A DNA stretch of 64,000 bases from Acidovorax radicis N35 (GTDB lineage: Bacteria; Pseudomonadota; Gammaproteobacteria; Burkholderiales; Burkholderiaceae_C): the NCBI RefSeq assembly GCF_000204195.1, contig NZ_AFBG01000025.1, positions 107,079 through 171,078 of the forward strand, written 5' to 3'. The notes beneath the pieces were generated by a model. It made no database searches, was not told the DNA's origin, and saw only the letters and a list, made by a program, of their open reading frames with translations. Shown piece by piece: positions 40,719 to 48,852 of this stretch. The first letter of the stretch is position 1. Every line of letters begins with the position of its first letter. Both the position numbers and the translations under genes were made by a program.

Positions 40719-40751
40719 AAAAATGCCCCGCCCCGTGCGGGGCATTTTTTG
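40719..40751 (+). terminator. Rho-independent terminator
   Basis: AAATGCCCCG (40721-730), loop, CGGGGCATTT (40738-747) then TTTTGTTG: a 10-bp stem with a T-run, 50 bp after the Cys-repeat gene stop. Confidence 0.88.
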
Positions 40752-40867
40752 TTGTGGGGGCCGAATGGTGCTGCGCGGTTGGCGCCGAACTGACCTGCAT
40801 CAACACGCCCTGGTGGCTGGCGGCCTAAGCTCGTGCCCTGTTTTTATCTCGCTGCAAAGGGATTCGC

Positions 40868-41383
40868 ATGGCACAACTCGAATGGTCGGACGCGCTGGCC
40901 CTGGACCTGCCCCTGATGGACGATACCCACCGCGAATTCGTGGATTTGCTGGCCGCCGTGCACCGGGCCGAGGATGGGCAGTTGCTCTCCGCCTGGCACG
41001 CACTGGTGGAGCATACCGACCACCATTTTGCGCAAGAGGATGCCTGGATGGCGTCCACCCGCTTTGCCTCGGGCAACTGCCACAGCATGCAGCACAGGGT
41101 GGTGCTGCAGGTCATGCGCGAAGGGGTGGTGCGGGCTGAGCAGGGCGACCTCCAGGTTCTGCGGGTGATGGCCAGCGAGCTGGCGCTGTGGTTTCCGCAG
41201 CACGCCCAGAGCATGGACGCGGCGCTGGCCCTGCACCTGCGCCGCGTGGGGTTTGACCCGGTCTCGGGCGTGGTGCATGCGCCGCACGCGCTGCCGGGCG
41301 AACTGATCCAGGGTTGTGGTGGATCGACCTGCTCCGATACCTCGGCCGGTGTTGCCGCCGCCGAACCCGCAGCGATGGCCTGA
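40868..41383 (+). CDS. Bacteriohemerythrin
   Basis: A 171-residue protein whose first about 120 residues form a hemerythrin four-helix bundle. The di-iron ligands fit the pattern H21, H53-xxx-E57, H72-xxx-H76 and H112-xxxx-D117. Bacterial hemerythrins bind O2 (or NO) and either carry it or sense it. The last about 45 residues (PHALPGELIQGCGGSTCSDT...) are a Cys/Ala/Ser tail with no known domain. It is followed 170 bp later by a GAF-GGDEF cyclase on the same strand, suggesting an O2/redox input to c-di-GMP signalling. Confidence 0.9.
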   Translation: MAQLEWSDALALDLPLMDDTHREFVDLLAAVHRAEDGQLLSAWHALVEHTDHHFAQEDAWMASTRFASGNCHSMQHRVVLQVMREGVVRAEQGDLQVLRVMASELALWFPQHAQSMDAALALHLRRVGFDPVSGVVHAPHALPGELIQGCGGSTCSDTSAGVAAAEPAAMA

Positions 41384-41553
41384 GCTCGTGAACACGTTTT
41401 GAGAGCCGGGCGCACAGCGCCGCTGCCTGCCGGTCCGCCCACGCGGCCAGCCATGGCGCAGCGCAAGCGTGCTTTCACCCGTGCGTGGGCTGCGCCGGTG
41501 TGGCATGCTGCCAAGTCTCTAGGCAAAGGTGGGCGGCATGACCGCTTTGCTCC

Positions 41554-42600
41554 ATGGCCGAAATCTCTTCCACGGTGGCGCTGTACGACGACGCCGCAAG
41601 CCTGCAGGCCCTGCAGCGCTACGGCATTCTCGACACGCCGATGGAGCCTGCCTACGACGAGTTGGCCGAGATTGCGGCCCATGTGTGCGAAGCCCCGGTG
41701 GCCCTGATCAGCCTGCTGGACAGCCACCGCCAGTGGTTCAAGGCATCGGTGGGGCTCCCGCTGCGGGAAACCCCGCTGGACCAGTCCGTGTGCCGCTACG
41801 CAGTGCGGCAGCCCGGTGTGTTCATCGTGCCCGACCTCGCGCAGGATGCGCGTTTTGCCCACTTCAGCATCGTGACCCAGGAAAACCCCTTGCGTTTTTA
41901 TGCCGGGGCGCCCCTGGTCACGCCCGATGGTTATGCCCTGGGCACGCTCTGCGTGCTGGACCACCGGCCGCGCCAGCTGTCCCAGAAAGCGCAGGACATG
42001 TTGTCCGCGCTGGCGCGCCAGGTGATCCGCCTGCTGGAGCTCAAGCGCGCCAACGACCGCCAGGGCCAGATGCTGGTGGAGCTGGAAGAAGCGCGCCGCC
42101 AGATGGCCGTGCTGGCCCATACCGACGTGCTCACCAGCCTGGCCAACCGCCGCTCGTTCACCGCGCGCCTTGTGCAGGAGCAGGCCCTTTTGCAGCGCGA
42201 CGGCGAACCCGCCTGCCTGCTGATGATGGACATCGACCACTTCAAGCGTGTCAACGACGTGCACGGCCACCATGTGGGTGACCAGGCCTTGCAGCTTGTG
42301 GCCACGCTCTGCCGCGACGTGTTCCGCGCGGCCGATGTGGTGAGCCGATGGGGTGGCGAGGAGTTTCTGGCCCTGTTACCCGCCACCCGGGTGGACCAGG
42401 CCCAGGCGGTGGCGCAGCGCGTGCATGCCGCGCTGGCCGCCCACCCGGTGCCTGGCGTGGAGCCACCGCTGGTGCTGACGGTGAGCATGGGGCTGTCCAA
42501 CTTTGATCCCCTGCGCCCGCTCGACATCACCCTGCGCGCGCTGGATTCGGCGCTCTACGCCGCCAAGCGCGAAGGCCGCAACCGCACGGTGGTGGTGTAG
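41554..42600 (+). CDS. GAF-GGDEF diguanylate cyclase
   Basis: A 348-residue cytosolic c-di-GMP synthase. An N-terminal GAF domain (about 15-165; LISLLDSHRQWFKASVGLPL) is joined by a helical linker to a GGDEF domain (about 185-348). The active loop is GGEEF (267-271). The inhibitory RxxD site (RAAD, 258-261) is intact in RAADVVSRWGGEEF, and LMMDIDHFKRVND carries the metal aspartate. It should be active and feedback-inhibited. The GAF ligand is unknown; the neighbouring hemerythrin gene hints at an oxygen or redox cue. Confidence 0.93.
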   Translation: MAEISSTVALYDDAASLQALQRYGILDTPMEPAYDELAEIAAHVCEAPVALISLLDSHRQWFKASVGLPLRETPLDQSVCRYAVRQPGVFIVPDLAQDARFAHFSIVTQENPLRFYAGAPLVTPDGYALGTLCVLDHRPRQLSQKAQDMLSALARQVIRLLELKRANDRQGQMLVELEEARRQMAVLAHTDVLTSLANRRSFTARLVQEQALLQRDGEPACLLMMDIDHFKRVNDVHGHHVGDQALQLVATLCRDVFRAADVVSRWGGEEFLALLPATRVDQAQAVAQRVHAALAAHPVPGVEPPLVLTVSMGLSNFDPLRPLDITLRALDSALYAAKREGRNRTVVV

Positions 42601-42622
42601 GGGCCTGTGCAGCGATTTGCTT

Positions 42623-42680
42623 CCATTTTGATAGCTAATAGCGCTTTCTTCTAAAGCGCTGGAGCCAATTTTCATCAAAA
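42623..42680. repeat. AGCGCT hairpin repeat (family B) at a convergent junction
   Basis: TTTTGATAGCTAATAGCGCT then TTCTTCTAAAGCGCTGGAGC: perfect stem AGCGCTTT/AAAGCGCT with loop CTTCT, flanked by T and A/T tracts. Lies between the GGDEF gene (42600) and a convergent small gene (stop 42702). Confidence 0.8.
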
Positions 42681-42701
42681 CTCCAGCACTGCCTCAGCGT
42701 C

Positions 42702-43022
42702 TCAGTGCCCCGGGCTGCGGGGCAGCAGCAGGGCCGCCATGCGCCAGGACAGATCCCGCAGGGCCCGGCGCATGGCGGGTGAATCCTGCACACCCACAGG
42801 GCTGGGATCGCTGCGCGGGCAAAACGCGGCCTCCAGCACCTGCTGCTTGGCGCTGACCAGCGCCACCCGGTCTTGTGCCCGCAGGGCGGCCATCAGCTGG
42901 TCGCGGTGGCGCTGCACGCGCTCGGCCTCTGCCAGTGTCAAGGTAGGTGGGTGCGCCCCGGCGCCTGCCGCCGGGCCGGCCAGGTGCTGCGCCCAAGACC
43001 GGGGCGTGGTGTGTGTTGTCAT
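42702..43022 (-). CDS. Hypothetical 106-residue protein downstream of creD
   Basis: A small soluble protein: MTTHTTPRSWAQHLAGPAAG, then a helical segment (TLAEAERVQRHRDQLMAALR) and a C-terminal RRALRDLSWRMAALLLPRSP. Its start overlaps the creD stop (4 bp), so it is translated from the cre message. No family recognised, no signal or membrane helix. It may have a regulatory or accessory role in the Cre response, by position only. Confidence 0.6.
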   Translation of the reverse strand: MTTHTTPRSWAQHLAGPAAGAGAHPPTLTLAEAERVQRHRDQLMAALRAQDRVALVSAKQQVLEAAFCPRSDPSPVGVQDSPAMRRALRDLSWRMAALLLPRSPGH

Positions 43023-44467
43023 GCGGCGCTCGCTGGGGGCGTGGTGGGGCGCGCAACGGGTGGGGCCGTGGGGCGGCGTGGCGGGGTCGTGCCCTGCGAC
43101 AGCCCGTACCAGTTCACCTTGCGGGTCGCCACCATCACGGCCGCCAGCACCAGGAACAGCGCAATCGCACCCACCGCCAAGGCCGTCTGCTCCAGCTGCA
43201 GCAGCACGTACAGCAGCCCATACAGCACCGCGATGCCCCCGCCCAGCGGAATGCCCCGCGCCAGGCTGCCCAGCATGTGGCTTGCGTAGTAGGCGAGCAG
43301 CAGCACGCAGGCGCTGGCGGCCACGGCGTACGAGATGCCAAACGGCAGGTGCTCCGACAGGCTCACCAGCAGCAGGAAGAAGCTGCACAACGCGCTGCCC
43401 ACCAGCAGGTACTGCACCGGGTGCACGCGCAGCTTCTTCATCAGCTCGAACAGGCCCACGGCCACGAAGGTCAGGGCAATGAACAGCACGCCGTACTTGG
43501 TGGCGCGGTCAGACAGCGAATAGGGGTTCACAGGGTCGATGAAGGCCACGCTGAAGCTGTCGGCGCAGTCTCCGGGGGGGGCTTCCCCGGGCACGTAGTC
43601 GCTGCGGTTGCCGTCGTCCGAACCCCCCAGGCAGATGCGCTTGCCGTTGGCGATATCGGCCTGCGCCGTGGTGGCCAGCGACGACAAGCGCCACTGGGCC
43701 GAAAAACCGGTCTTCTTGACCTCGCGCTCCGCTGGCAGAAAGCGGCCCCCAAACGAAGGGTGGGGCCAGCCACTGGTCATCTGCACTTCGGTGTTGCCGC
43801 CCAGCGGCACGAAGGCCAGGCGCTCGGTGCCCACCAGTTCCAGGTCCAGCGTGGCGGTCAGCCCGTCGGCCTTGCCGCGCACCGCTTCAGGCAACACGGC
43901 GTGCAGGCCCCGGCTGTAAGTGGGGTGGAAGGTGCCGGGCTTGAGGGCCAATGCATGCGATTCCATGGTGAACTGCGCGGTGCGGATGCCGCGCGCATCC
44001 CCCACGGCCATCATGACGATGGGGGCGCCGCAATGCATGCGCGAGTTTTTCATGCTGCTCTGCGGTACTAGGCTTGCCAGTGATCCCCATTGCGCCGTCA
44101 CGTGGGCCTTGAGGTTGAAGGTGTTCACCTTGTGCAGCCCGCGCGCACGTTCTTCCATCGCGGCGCCGGTGGTGAGCTTGAGCTGCTCGGGCATGGCGGT
44201 CAGCAGGAACTCGCGGCGCTGCTCCACCATGCGGCGCTCGTCGCCCTTGCCGGTCTCTACCTCCCAGCTCTCCACACAGGCGCTGTGGATCATCGGGCCC
44301 ATCAGCGTCTGCGGCCCGGCCAGGCTTTCGGCCACGCTCTGCGCGGTGATGCTGCGGTAGCGCAGCCGGTCGCGCACCACGTCTTCGATCATGCCGAGGC
44401 CAAAGAGCAGCAGCACAGTGATGGCGGCCAGCGCGGCCAGTTTGGTGAACAGGGGGTGTTTGAACAA
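43019..44467 (-). CDS. creD: Cell envelope integrity protein CreD
   Basis: A 482-residue inner-membrane protein. One N-terminal helix (ALAAITVLLLFGLGMI) is followed by a large periplasmic domain (about 45-325) with the signature HVTAQWGSLASL and WPHPSFGGRFLPAER. A C-terminal five-to-six-helix bundle starts YGVLFIALTFVAVGLFELMK. I chose a TTG at 44467 because GGAGG lies 5 bp upstream and homologues begin near FKHPLF; an upstream ATG at 44587 is in frame but its extra residues are not family-like. CreD is the main output of CreBC and protects the envelope. Two CreB-tag-like sites lie upstream. Confidence 0.9.
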   Translation of the reverse strand: MFKHPLFTKLAALAAITVLLLFGLGMIEDVVRDRLRYRSITAQSVAESLAGPQTLMGPMIHSACVESWEVETGKGDERRMVEQRREFLLTAMPEQLKLTTGAAMEERARGLHKVNTFNLKAHVTAQWGSLASLVPQSSMKNSRMHCGAPIVMMAVGDARGIRTAQFTMESHALALKPGTFHPTYSRGLHAVLPEAVRGKADGLTATLDLELVGTERLAFVPLGGNTEVQMTSGWPHPSFGGRFLPAEREVKKTGFSAQWRLSSLATTAQADIANGKRICLGGSDDGNRSDYVPGEAPPGDCADSFSVAFIDPVNPYSLSDRATKYGVLFIALTFVAVGLFELMKKLRVHPVQYLLVGSALCSFFLLLVSLSEHLPFGISYAVAASACVLLLAYYASHMLGSLARGIPLGGGIAVLYGLLYVLLQLEQTALAVGAIALFLVLAAVMVATRKVNWYGLSQGTTPPRRPTAPPVARPTTPPASAA

Positions 44468-44513
44468 GAGATCCTCCACAAATGATGTTGTGGGGGCAGT
44501 GTTGTGGCCCGGT

Positions 44514-44549
44514 GTGAGGGCGCTATGAAGTTTGTGAGGCCAGTGTGAA
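44514..44549 (-). promoter_or_regulatory. Two CreB-tag-like sites upstream of creD
   Basis: On the minus strand TTCAC-ACTGGC-CTCAC (44534-549) matches TTCACnnnnnnTTCAC at 9/10 positions, and TTCAT-AGCGCC-CTCAC (44514-529) at 8/10. The two starts are exactly 20 bp apart, about two helical turns, 47-67 bp upstream of the creD start. Confidence 0.7.
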
Positions 44550-44642
44550 GTCGGGGCTGCCCGTATCGCCATGACCTGCCAGGTCATCGACGGCCGCGCC
44601 CCTTGCGCCTACAAACGGCGCATTGCAACGAGGGGTTTCGGC

Positions 44643-45023
44643 ATGCGTCATGTGGTTCCGGTGGTTCTGGTCTTGGTGGCAGTGGTCCATGCCCTGCCGC
44701 TGGTGGGCGTGCTGGGGGCGGGCAAGCTGGCGCAGCTGTACGGCACCCCGGTGCAGGATGCAGGCGTGGAGTTGCTGCTGCGGCACCGGGCCGTCCTTTT
44801 CGGGCTGCTGGCCGCCTTCATGGGGTATGCCGCCACGCGAGCCGAACTCCATCGGCTGGCCCTGGTGGCGGGGCTGGTGAGCGTGGTGTCTTTTCTGCTG
44901 CTGTCGTGGCTGCAGCGCGGCAGCGGCCTCAGCGCTCCACTGGTGATGGTCGTGCGGGTGGATGGGGTGGCGCTGGCCTTGCTGGTGGTGGCCCTGGCTG
45001 TGCACCTGCGCCGCTCGCATTAG
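44643..45023 (+). CDS. Four-helix inner-membrane protein, unknown function
   Basis: A 126-residue hydrophobic protein with about four transmembrane helices (residues 3-25, 40-58, 66-85, 97-118). The start MRHVVPVVLVLVAVVHALPL was chosen at ATG 44643, upstream of which the frame is not conserved-looking. Its stop overlaps the creC stop region on the other strand (45020-45023), so the two genes converge. It is divergent from creD and therefore shares the CreB-tag region, so it could belong to the same regulon. Codon use is normal for the window. Confidence 0.68.
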   Translation: MRHVVPVVLVLVAVVHALPLVGVLGAGKLAQLYGTPVQDAGVELLLRHRAVLFGLLAAFMGYAATRAELHRLALVAGLVSVVSFLLLSWLQRGSGLSAPLVMVVRVDGVALALLVVALAVHLRRSH

Positions 45024-46498
45024 CTGGCGGGAAACTCCAGTGCCACCCACAGTCCGGGCACTGTGTTGCGCACCACCATCTGTCCCCCGTGCAGCGCCAT
45101 CACCCGCCGCACAATCGCCAGCCCCAGTCCCGATCCACTGCGCTCCCCGCCCGGCCGCGCGGTGGTGAAAAAGCGCTCGCCCAGGCGCGGCAGCGCGTAG
45201 TCGGGCACGCCGGGGCCGCTGTCCTGCACGGCCACCGTGGCGCCGTCTAGCTCCACCCGCACCGTGCTGCCCGCAGGTGCAAAGTCGATGGCGTTGTCCA
45301 GCAGGTTGGTCAGCGCCAGCGTCACCAGCTCGGCCTCCCACGGGCCGCTGGTGCCGTGCCCTTCCAGTGCCAGGCTGATGCCGCGCTGCCCGGCGCGGGC
45401 GCGGGTCTGGGCAATGGCGGCCTCGGCGCAGTCGTGCAGCGCCACGGGCGCGCGGCCTTCGGCATGGTGGCGCTGCTCCAGCTTGGACAGCTCCAGCAGC
45501 CGGTCGATGATGCGCTGCAGGCGCTCGCTTTGCTGCACCACCTGGGTCGCGAATTCGGCGCGGTCGGCGGCGGGCAGGTCGTCCTGCAGCAGCTCGCCCG
45601 CGCCGCGGATGGCGGCCACGGGGCTTTTGAGTTCGTGCGTGAGGGCGCGCACATAGCCTTCGATGTAGTCGCGCCCTTCCAGCCGGGCGCGCATGCGGTC
45701 CATGGCGCGGGCCAGGTCGCCCAGTTCGCCCGGCACCTCGGGCACGGCCAGCGCCGTGGTGGGCGGGGTGCCGGGATCATGGCGCTCGCCATCGGCCGGG
45801 CCCTGCACGCTCAAGGCGTAGTCGCGCAGGCGGCGCACGTTCCACACCATCCACAGCGTCACCGCCACGCCCACGGCTGCCGAGAGGGCCAGCAGCAGCA
45901 GCCCGCCCATGAACACCTTTTGCTCGGCGCGGTCGATGAAGCGCTGCACGGTGCGCGTGGGTTTGGCCACGGTCAACACACCGGCGATCTTGCGGCCCTC
46001 GGGCGCCTGCACATAGATGGGGGCGGCCACATGCATCACGCCGCTGGTGTCGTCGTCCTCCACATCGCGCGTGGAGCGCGCGCCGTACTCGCCCCGCAGC
46101 GTGCGGGCCACGTCGCGCCACTGCGAGTAGTCGGCGCCGATGGCGCGGTTTTCGGAGTCGAACAGCACACGTCCCGTGGTGTCGGTCACGTAGATGCGGT
46201 AGTCCAGCGACTGCTTGGAAAACCCCCAGATCGCTGCGTCGATGGGCCGCGTGGCATAGCGGCGCACATGCTGCGCAAACGGGCTGTGGCTGCTGTTGTC
46301 GGCCCCCGTCGCCAGGCGCCCGGCCGCCAGGTCATCGCTGGCCAGCTCGGCCAGGATGTTGGCCGTGTCCACCATCATGTCCTCCATCACCTCGCGCACG
46401 CTGGGTTTGATCTCGGCCATGAACACGCGCAGCACAAAAAACGCGGCGATGCCGTTGATGAGGAAGAAGGCAAAGAGCAGGCGGATGCCGAGGCGCAT
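45020..46498 (-). CDS. creC: Sensor histidine kinase CreC
   Basis: A 492-residue membrane sensor. Helix 1 (about 5-25), a periplasmic domain of about 170 residues, helix 2 (about 198-220) and a HAMP-like linker precede the DHp domain with H288 in LTHELKSPVAAIRGAG, then the ATPase domain (NLLDNAIDFAP, VQDSGPGVPD, GSGLGLAIVRRV). CreC senses envelope or metabolic state and phosphorylates CreB. In this window creB lies upstream but is separated by a 477-residue gene. A CreB-tag-like site (TTCAT-GCTCAT-TTCAC) lies at 46566-46581. Confidence 0.9.
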   Translation of the reverse strand: MRLGIRLLFAFFLINGIAAFFVLRVFMAEIKPSVREVMEDMMVDTANILAELASDDLAAGRLATGADNSSHSPFAQHVRRYATRPIDAAIWGFSKQSLDYRIYVTDTTGRVLFDSENRAIGADYSQWRDVARTLRGEYGARSTRDVEDDDTSGVMHVAAPIYVQAPEGRKIAGVLTVAKPTRTVQRFIDRAEQKVFMGGLLLLALSAAVGVAVTLWMVWNVRRLRDYALSVQGPADGERHDPGTPPTTALAVPEVPGELGDLARAMDRMRARLEGRDYIEGYVRALTHELKSPVAAIRGAGELLQDDLPAADRAEFATQVVQQSERLQRIIDRLLELSKLEQRHHAEGRAPVALHDCAEAAIAQTRARAGQRGISLALEGHGTSGPWEAELVTLALTNLLDNAIDFAPAGSTVRVELDGATVAVQDSGPGVPDYALPRLGERFFTTARPGGERSGSGLGLAIVRRVMALHGGQMVVRNTVPGLWVALEFPAS

Positions 46499-46565
46499 GG
46501 ATCAGCGGGCCCTTCTGTAAAAACAGTAGCTGCAAAAGATTGCTGGGCGCGCGCAGGCGGCGGAT

Positions 46566-46581
46566 TTCATGCTCATTTCAC
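46566..46581 (+). promoter_or_regulatory. CreB-tag-like site upstream of creC
   Basis: TTCAT-GCTCAT-TTCAC matches TTCACnnnnnnTTCAC at 9/10 positions but on the plus strand, opposite to creC. It overlaps the stop codon of the 46578-48011 gene, 68 bp upstream of the creC start. Confidence 0.4.
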
Positions 46582-48011
46582 CCCCGCAAGCGAATGCGAT
46601 AGGTCGAGGATCGACCAGGGTTCTGGTTCTGCTTCTCGCGGCCTTCAAACATCAGGCTGCTGGTGGCCGCGTCCCATTGCATGGGCTGCAGTGTGTAGGG
46701 GTTGCGCAGTTCCTCGGGTGACTGTGCCAGCCACGCGGGCATGTCGGGCGGGGCGACCTGATCAACGGCGGCGCGGTGCTGCAGGAGGACAAGGCGGCGG
46801 TAGCCGTCCATGTCGGCCACCCGCTGGGCGTACCCTTGGTAATTGCGCGCAGAGATAGCAGCCAGACAGGTCCCTGCAATGTTGCGCAAGCTATTCCAGG
46901 GTAGACATGCTCCATCATCTTCCAGTCGCCGCATGAGTTTGGAGAAAGCAGCGTCCTGTCGCGGGGCGGGCATGCCGTGAATGGTGTGCACTTGCTGCAG
47001 GTAGCCGAGCGAGAGATTGAGCGTCTGTCTGGGTAAGTAGGCCCAATTGCTCGCTTTGTTCAAGAGGCGTTGCCACCATGTGGGGGGCTCGTCCCATGGA
47101 CGGGTGAACAAATCAACGGTTTTGTACAGATATAGACCGCTAGCGACGAAACGCATTTCCCCCTCCATGGCTGATCCCAAGGGCTCAGTCGGCACGGAAA
47201 CAAGTTCTTCGATCGTCGTGGACACAGCCGCAGGGGTTGGCGATGCTGTTCGTGCGCTCGCATCACTGAGCCACCGTAGTTCGCGGTGCTGCATGGCCAG
47301 CGCGATCATGGACGCAATCAGGCTGTTGGAGGTGCTTGCCATGCGGCTGCGTAGCTGGACGGCCTGACGGGCGATGTCCATGGCCTGCTGTGGCTGCCCA
47401 TGCACCCACGCCAGCGCGGCCTGGGCCAGCCAAAGCTCATGAGCGCGGACGAGGAGCCCATAGGGCGGGAATTCGGCCAGCAAGTAAAAGGGGGCGGGAT
47501 TGCTGAACTGCGGGGAACTGGCCGCAGCCGCCAGCCGTTGCAGCAGGGCCTGGTGGTTTTTCGCCAATGCCTGCACTTCATCGCCATGTTTCACAAACCA
47601 GGCAAAACAATCCGCTTCGCCGACTGGGCAACGCAGCCGGTCGGGCAGTACGTCGCCCACCATGGCCTCGGCTGCAAGGGACGGAGGCATCCCTTCCTGC
47701 CGGTCGCCATGGGCCTCCACCCAACGCCTGCGCTCGATTTCACGCGCCAGGCGCTGGCGGCCCAGTGCCATGGCATCGGCGACAGCATCGCCCCCGGCGG
47801 GCGCGTCCAGCCCCATGAGGATCAGAGAGCCGTTGCCTTCCAGGGCTTGTTCGGTGGGCGGCGTGTACTGCAGCGCCTGCTGGGCCGCCTCGCTCAGGGC
47901 GTCATCGTTCCAATTGGCAACGATCAGTGCGGCCAACCCCACAGAGGCCAATCCCCCCAGGGCCAGCATCAGCCAGCCCAGTGCTTTCAAGCAACGGCGC
48001 AGGTATTTCAT
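46578..48011 (-). CDS. Large membrane-anchored protein inserted between creB and creC
   Basis: A 477-residue protein with one N-terminal hydrophobic helix (about 9-31, ALGWLMLALGGLASVGLAAL) and a mostly helical, probably periplasmic remainder. Segments such as YTPPTEQALEGNGSLILMGL, RMASTSNSLIASMIALAMQH and the closing SSTYRIRLRG are visible. I recognise no domain. It lies in the place where creB and creC usually adjoin, so it may be a specific partner or sensor accessory. The stretch 46900-47350 has lower GC and more A/T in third positions than its neighbours, which may mean later acquisition. Confidence 0.72.
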   Translation of the reverse strand: MKYLRRCLKALGWLMLALGGLASVGLAALIVANWNDDALSEAAQQALQYTPPTEQALEGNGSLILMGLDAPAGGDAVADAMALGRQRLAREIERRRWVEAHGDRQEGMPPSLAAEAMVGDVLPDRLRCPVGEADCFAWFVKHGDEVQALAKNHQALLQRLAAAASSPQFSNPAPFYLLAEFPPYGLLVRAHELWLAQAALAWVHGQPQQAMDIARQAVQLRSRMASTSNSLIASMIALAMQHRELRWLSDASARTASPTPAAVSTTIEELVSVPTEPLGSAMEGEMRFVASGLYLYKTVDLFTRPWDEPPTWWQRLLNKASNWAYLPRQTLNLSLGYLQQVHTIHGMPAPRQDAAFSKLMRRLEDDGACLPWNSLRNIAGTCLAAISARNYQGYAQRVADMDGYRRLVLLQHRAAVDQVAPPDMPAWLAQSPEELRNPYTLQPMQWDAATSSLMFEGREKQNQNPGRSSTYRIRLRG

Positions 48012-48062
48012 AAAAAGATAGCTGTCAACGCAAGCTGGGCGAGCGCCAGGACCGATTTTGGC
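48008..48062. repeat. AGCGCT-type repeat (family B), degenerate copy
   Basis: ATAAAAAGATAGCTGTCAAC and GCGAGCGCCAGGACCGATTT: the left half matches family B, the right arm is diverged. It sits in the 50-bp gap between creB and the following gene and overlaps that gene's start. Confidence 0.6.
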
Positions 48063-48754
48063 TATACGTCAAGACAGTACCCCATGCCACGGTGCGTGCT
48101 GATGTAGTCGCGCGCCGGGTCCACCTCGCGCAGCTTGGCGCGCAGGGTCTTGATGTGGGTGTCCACCGTGCGGTCGGTGCTCTCGCTGTCGTCGCCCCAG
48201 GCAGCGGCCAGCAGCGCGTCGCGCGAGTGGATGCGGCCTGCGCCGCGCAGCAGGTGGGCCAGCAGGCGGTATTCGCGCCGGGTCAGCGGCAGGGGCTGGC
48301 CGCGCAGGCTGATGCGTTGTCCTGCCTCGTCGTCATGGAAGAGCGTGGCGGCCGAAGCGGCGGGTGCTGCCGTGTGGCCGTTGCCCGCCCGGCGCAGCAG
48401 CGCCTTCACGCGGGCCGCCAGTTCGCGCGGGCTGAAGGGTTTGGTCAGGTAGTCATCGGCGCCCAGCTCCAGGCCCAGCACGCGGTCGATCTCCTCGCCG
48501 TGGGCACTGAGCATCAGCACGGGAATGGCTGCGGTCTGCGCGGCATTGCGCACGTCGCGCAGCAGATCGAGCCCGCTGCCATCGGGCAGGCCCACGTCCA
48601 GCACCAGGAGGTCAAAGCGGTGCGAAAGCATCTGCTGGCGCGCATCGTGCACCAGCAGGCTGTGCGTCACGAGCAGTCCGTCGCGCTCCAGCGCATAGGC
48701 CACGGTGCGGGCGATGGCGGGGTCGTCTTCCAGAAGCAAAAGCCGTGCGGACAT
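48062..48754 (-). CDS. creB: Two-component response regulator CreB
   Basis: A 230-residue OmpR/PhoB-type regulator. Receiver domain with acidic pair D10/D11, phospho-acceptor D53 in LLVLDVGLPDGSG and lysine in LTKPFSPREL (about 105). A winged-helix DNA-binding domain follows (about 135-228; LPLTRREYRLLAHLLRGAGR, SRDALLAAAWGDD, VDTHIKTLRAKLRE). It should bind TTCAC-type tags, as in enterobacterial CreB. First gene of the minus-strand cre cluster. Confidence 0.9.
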   Translation of the reverse strand: MSARLLLLEDDPAIARTVAYALERDGLLVTHSLLVHDARQQMLSHRFDLLVLDVGLPDGSGLDLLRDVRNAAQTAAIPVLMLSAHGEEIDRVLGLELGADDYLTKPFSPRELAARVKALLRRAGNGHTAAPAASAATLFHDDEAGQRISLRGQPLPLTRREYRLLAHLLRGAGRIHSRDALLAAAWGDDSESTDRTVDTHIKTLRAKLREVDPARDYISTHRGMGYCLDV

Positions 48755-48797
48755 GTCTCAGTCATCCGTTGTGCTGCGCGCCATCCGCAACGCCTGA

Positions 48798-48847
48798 AAC
48801 TGGCACGGTCCAGGCGAGGGACGCCGCCAAAGGCGACTCAGGGGGGA
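48798..48847 (-). repeat. C/G-rich interspersed repeat, family A, short minus-strand copy
   Basis: Minus-strand reading CCCCCCTGAGTCGCCTTTGG then CGGCGTCCCTCGCC matches the start of copy 1 at 1571. It lies just past the marC stop, so, like others, it follows a gene in its own orientation. Confidence 0.65.
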
Positions 48848-48852
48848 ACATG

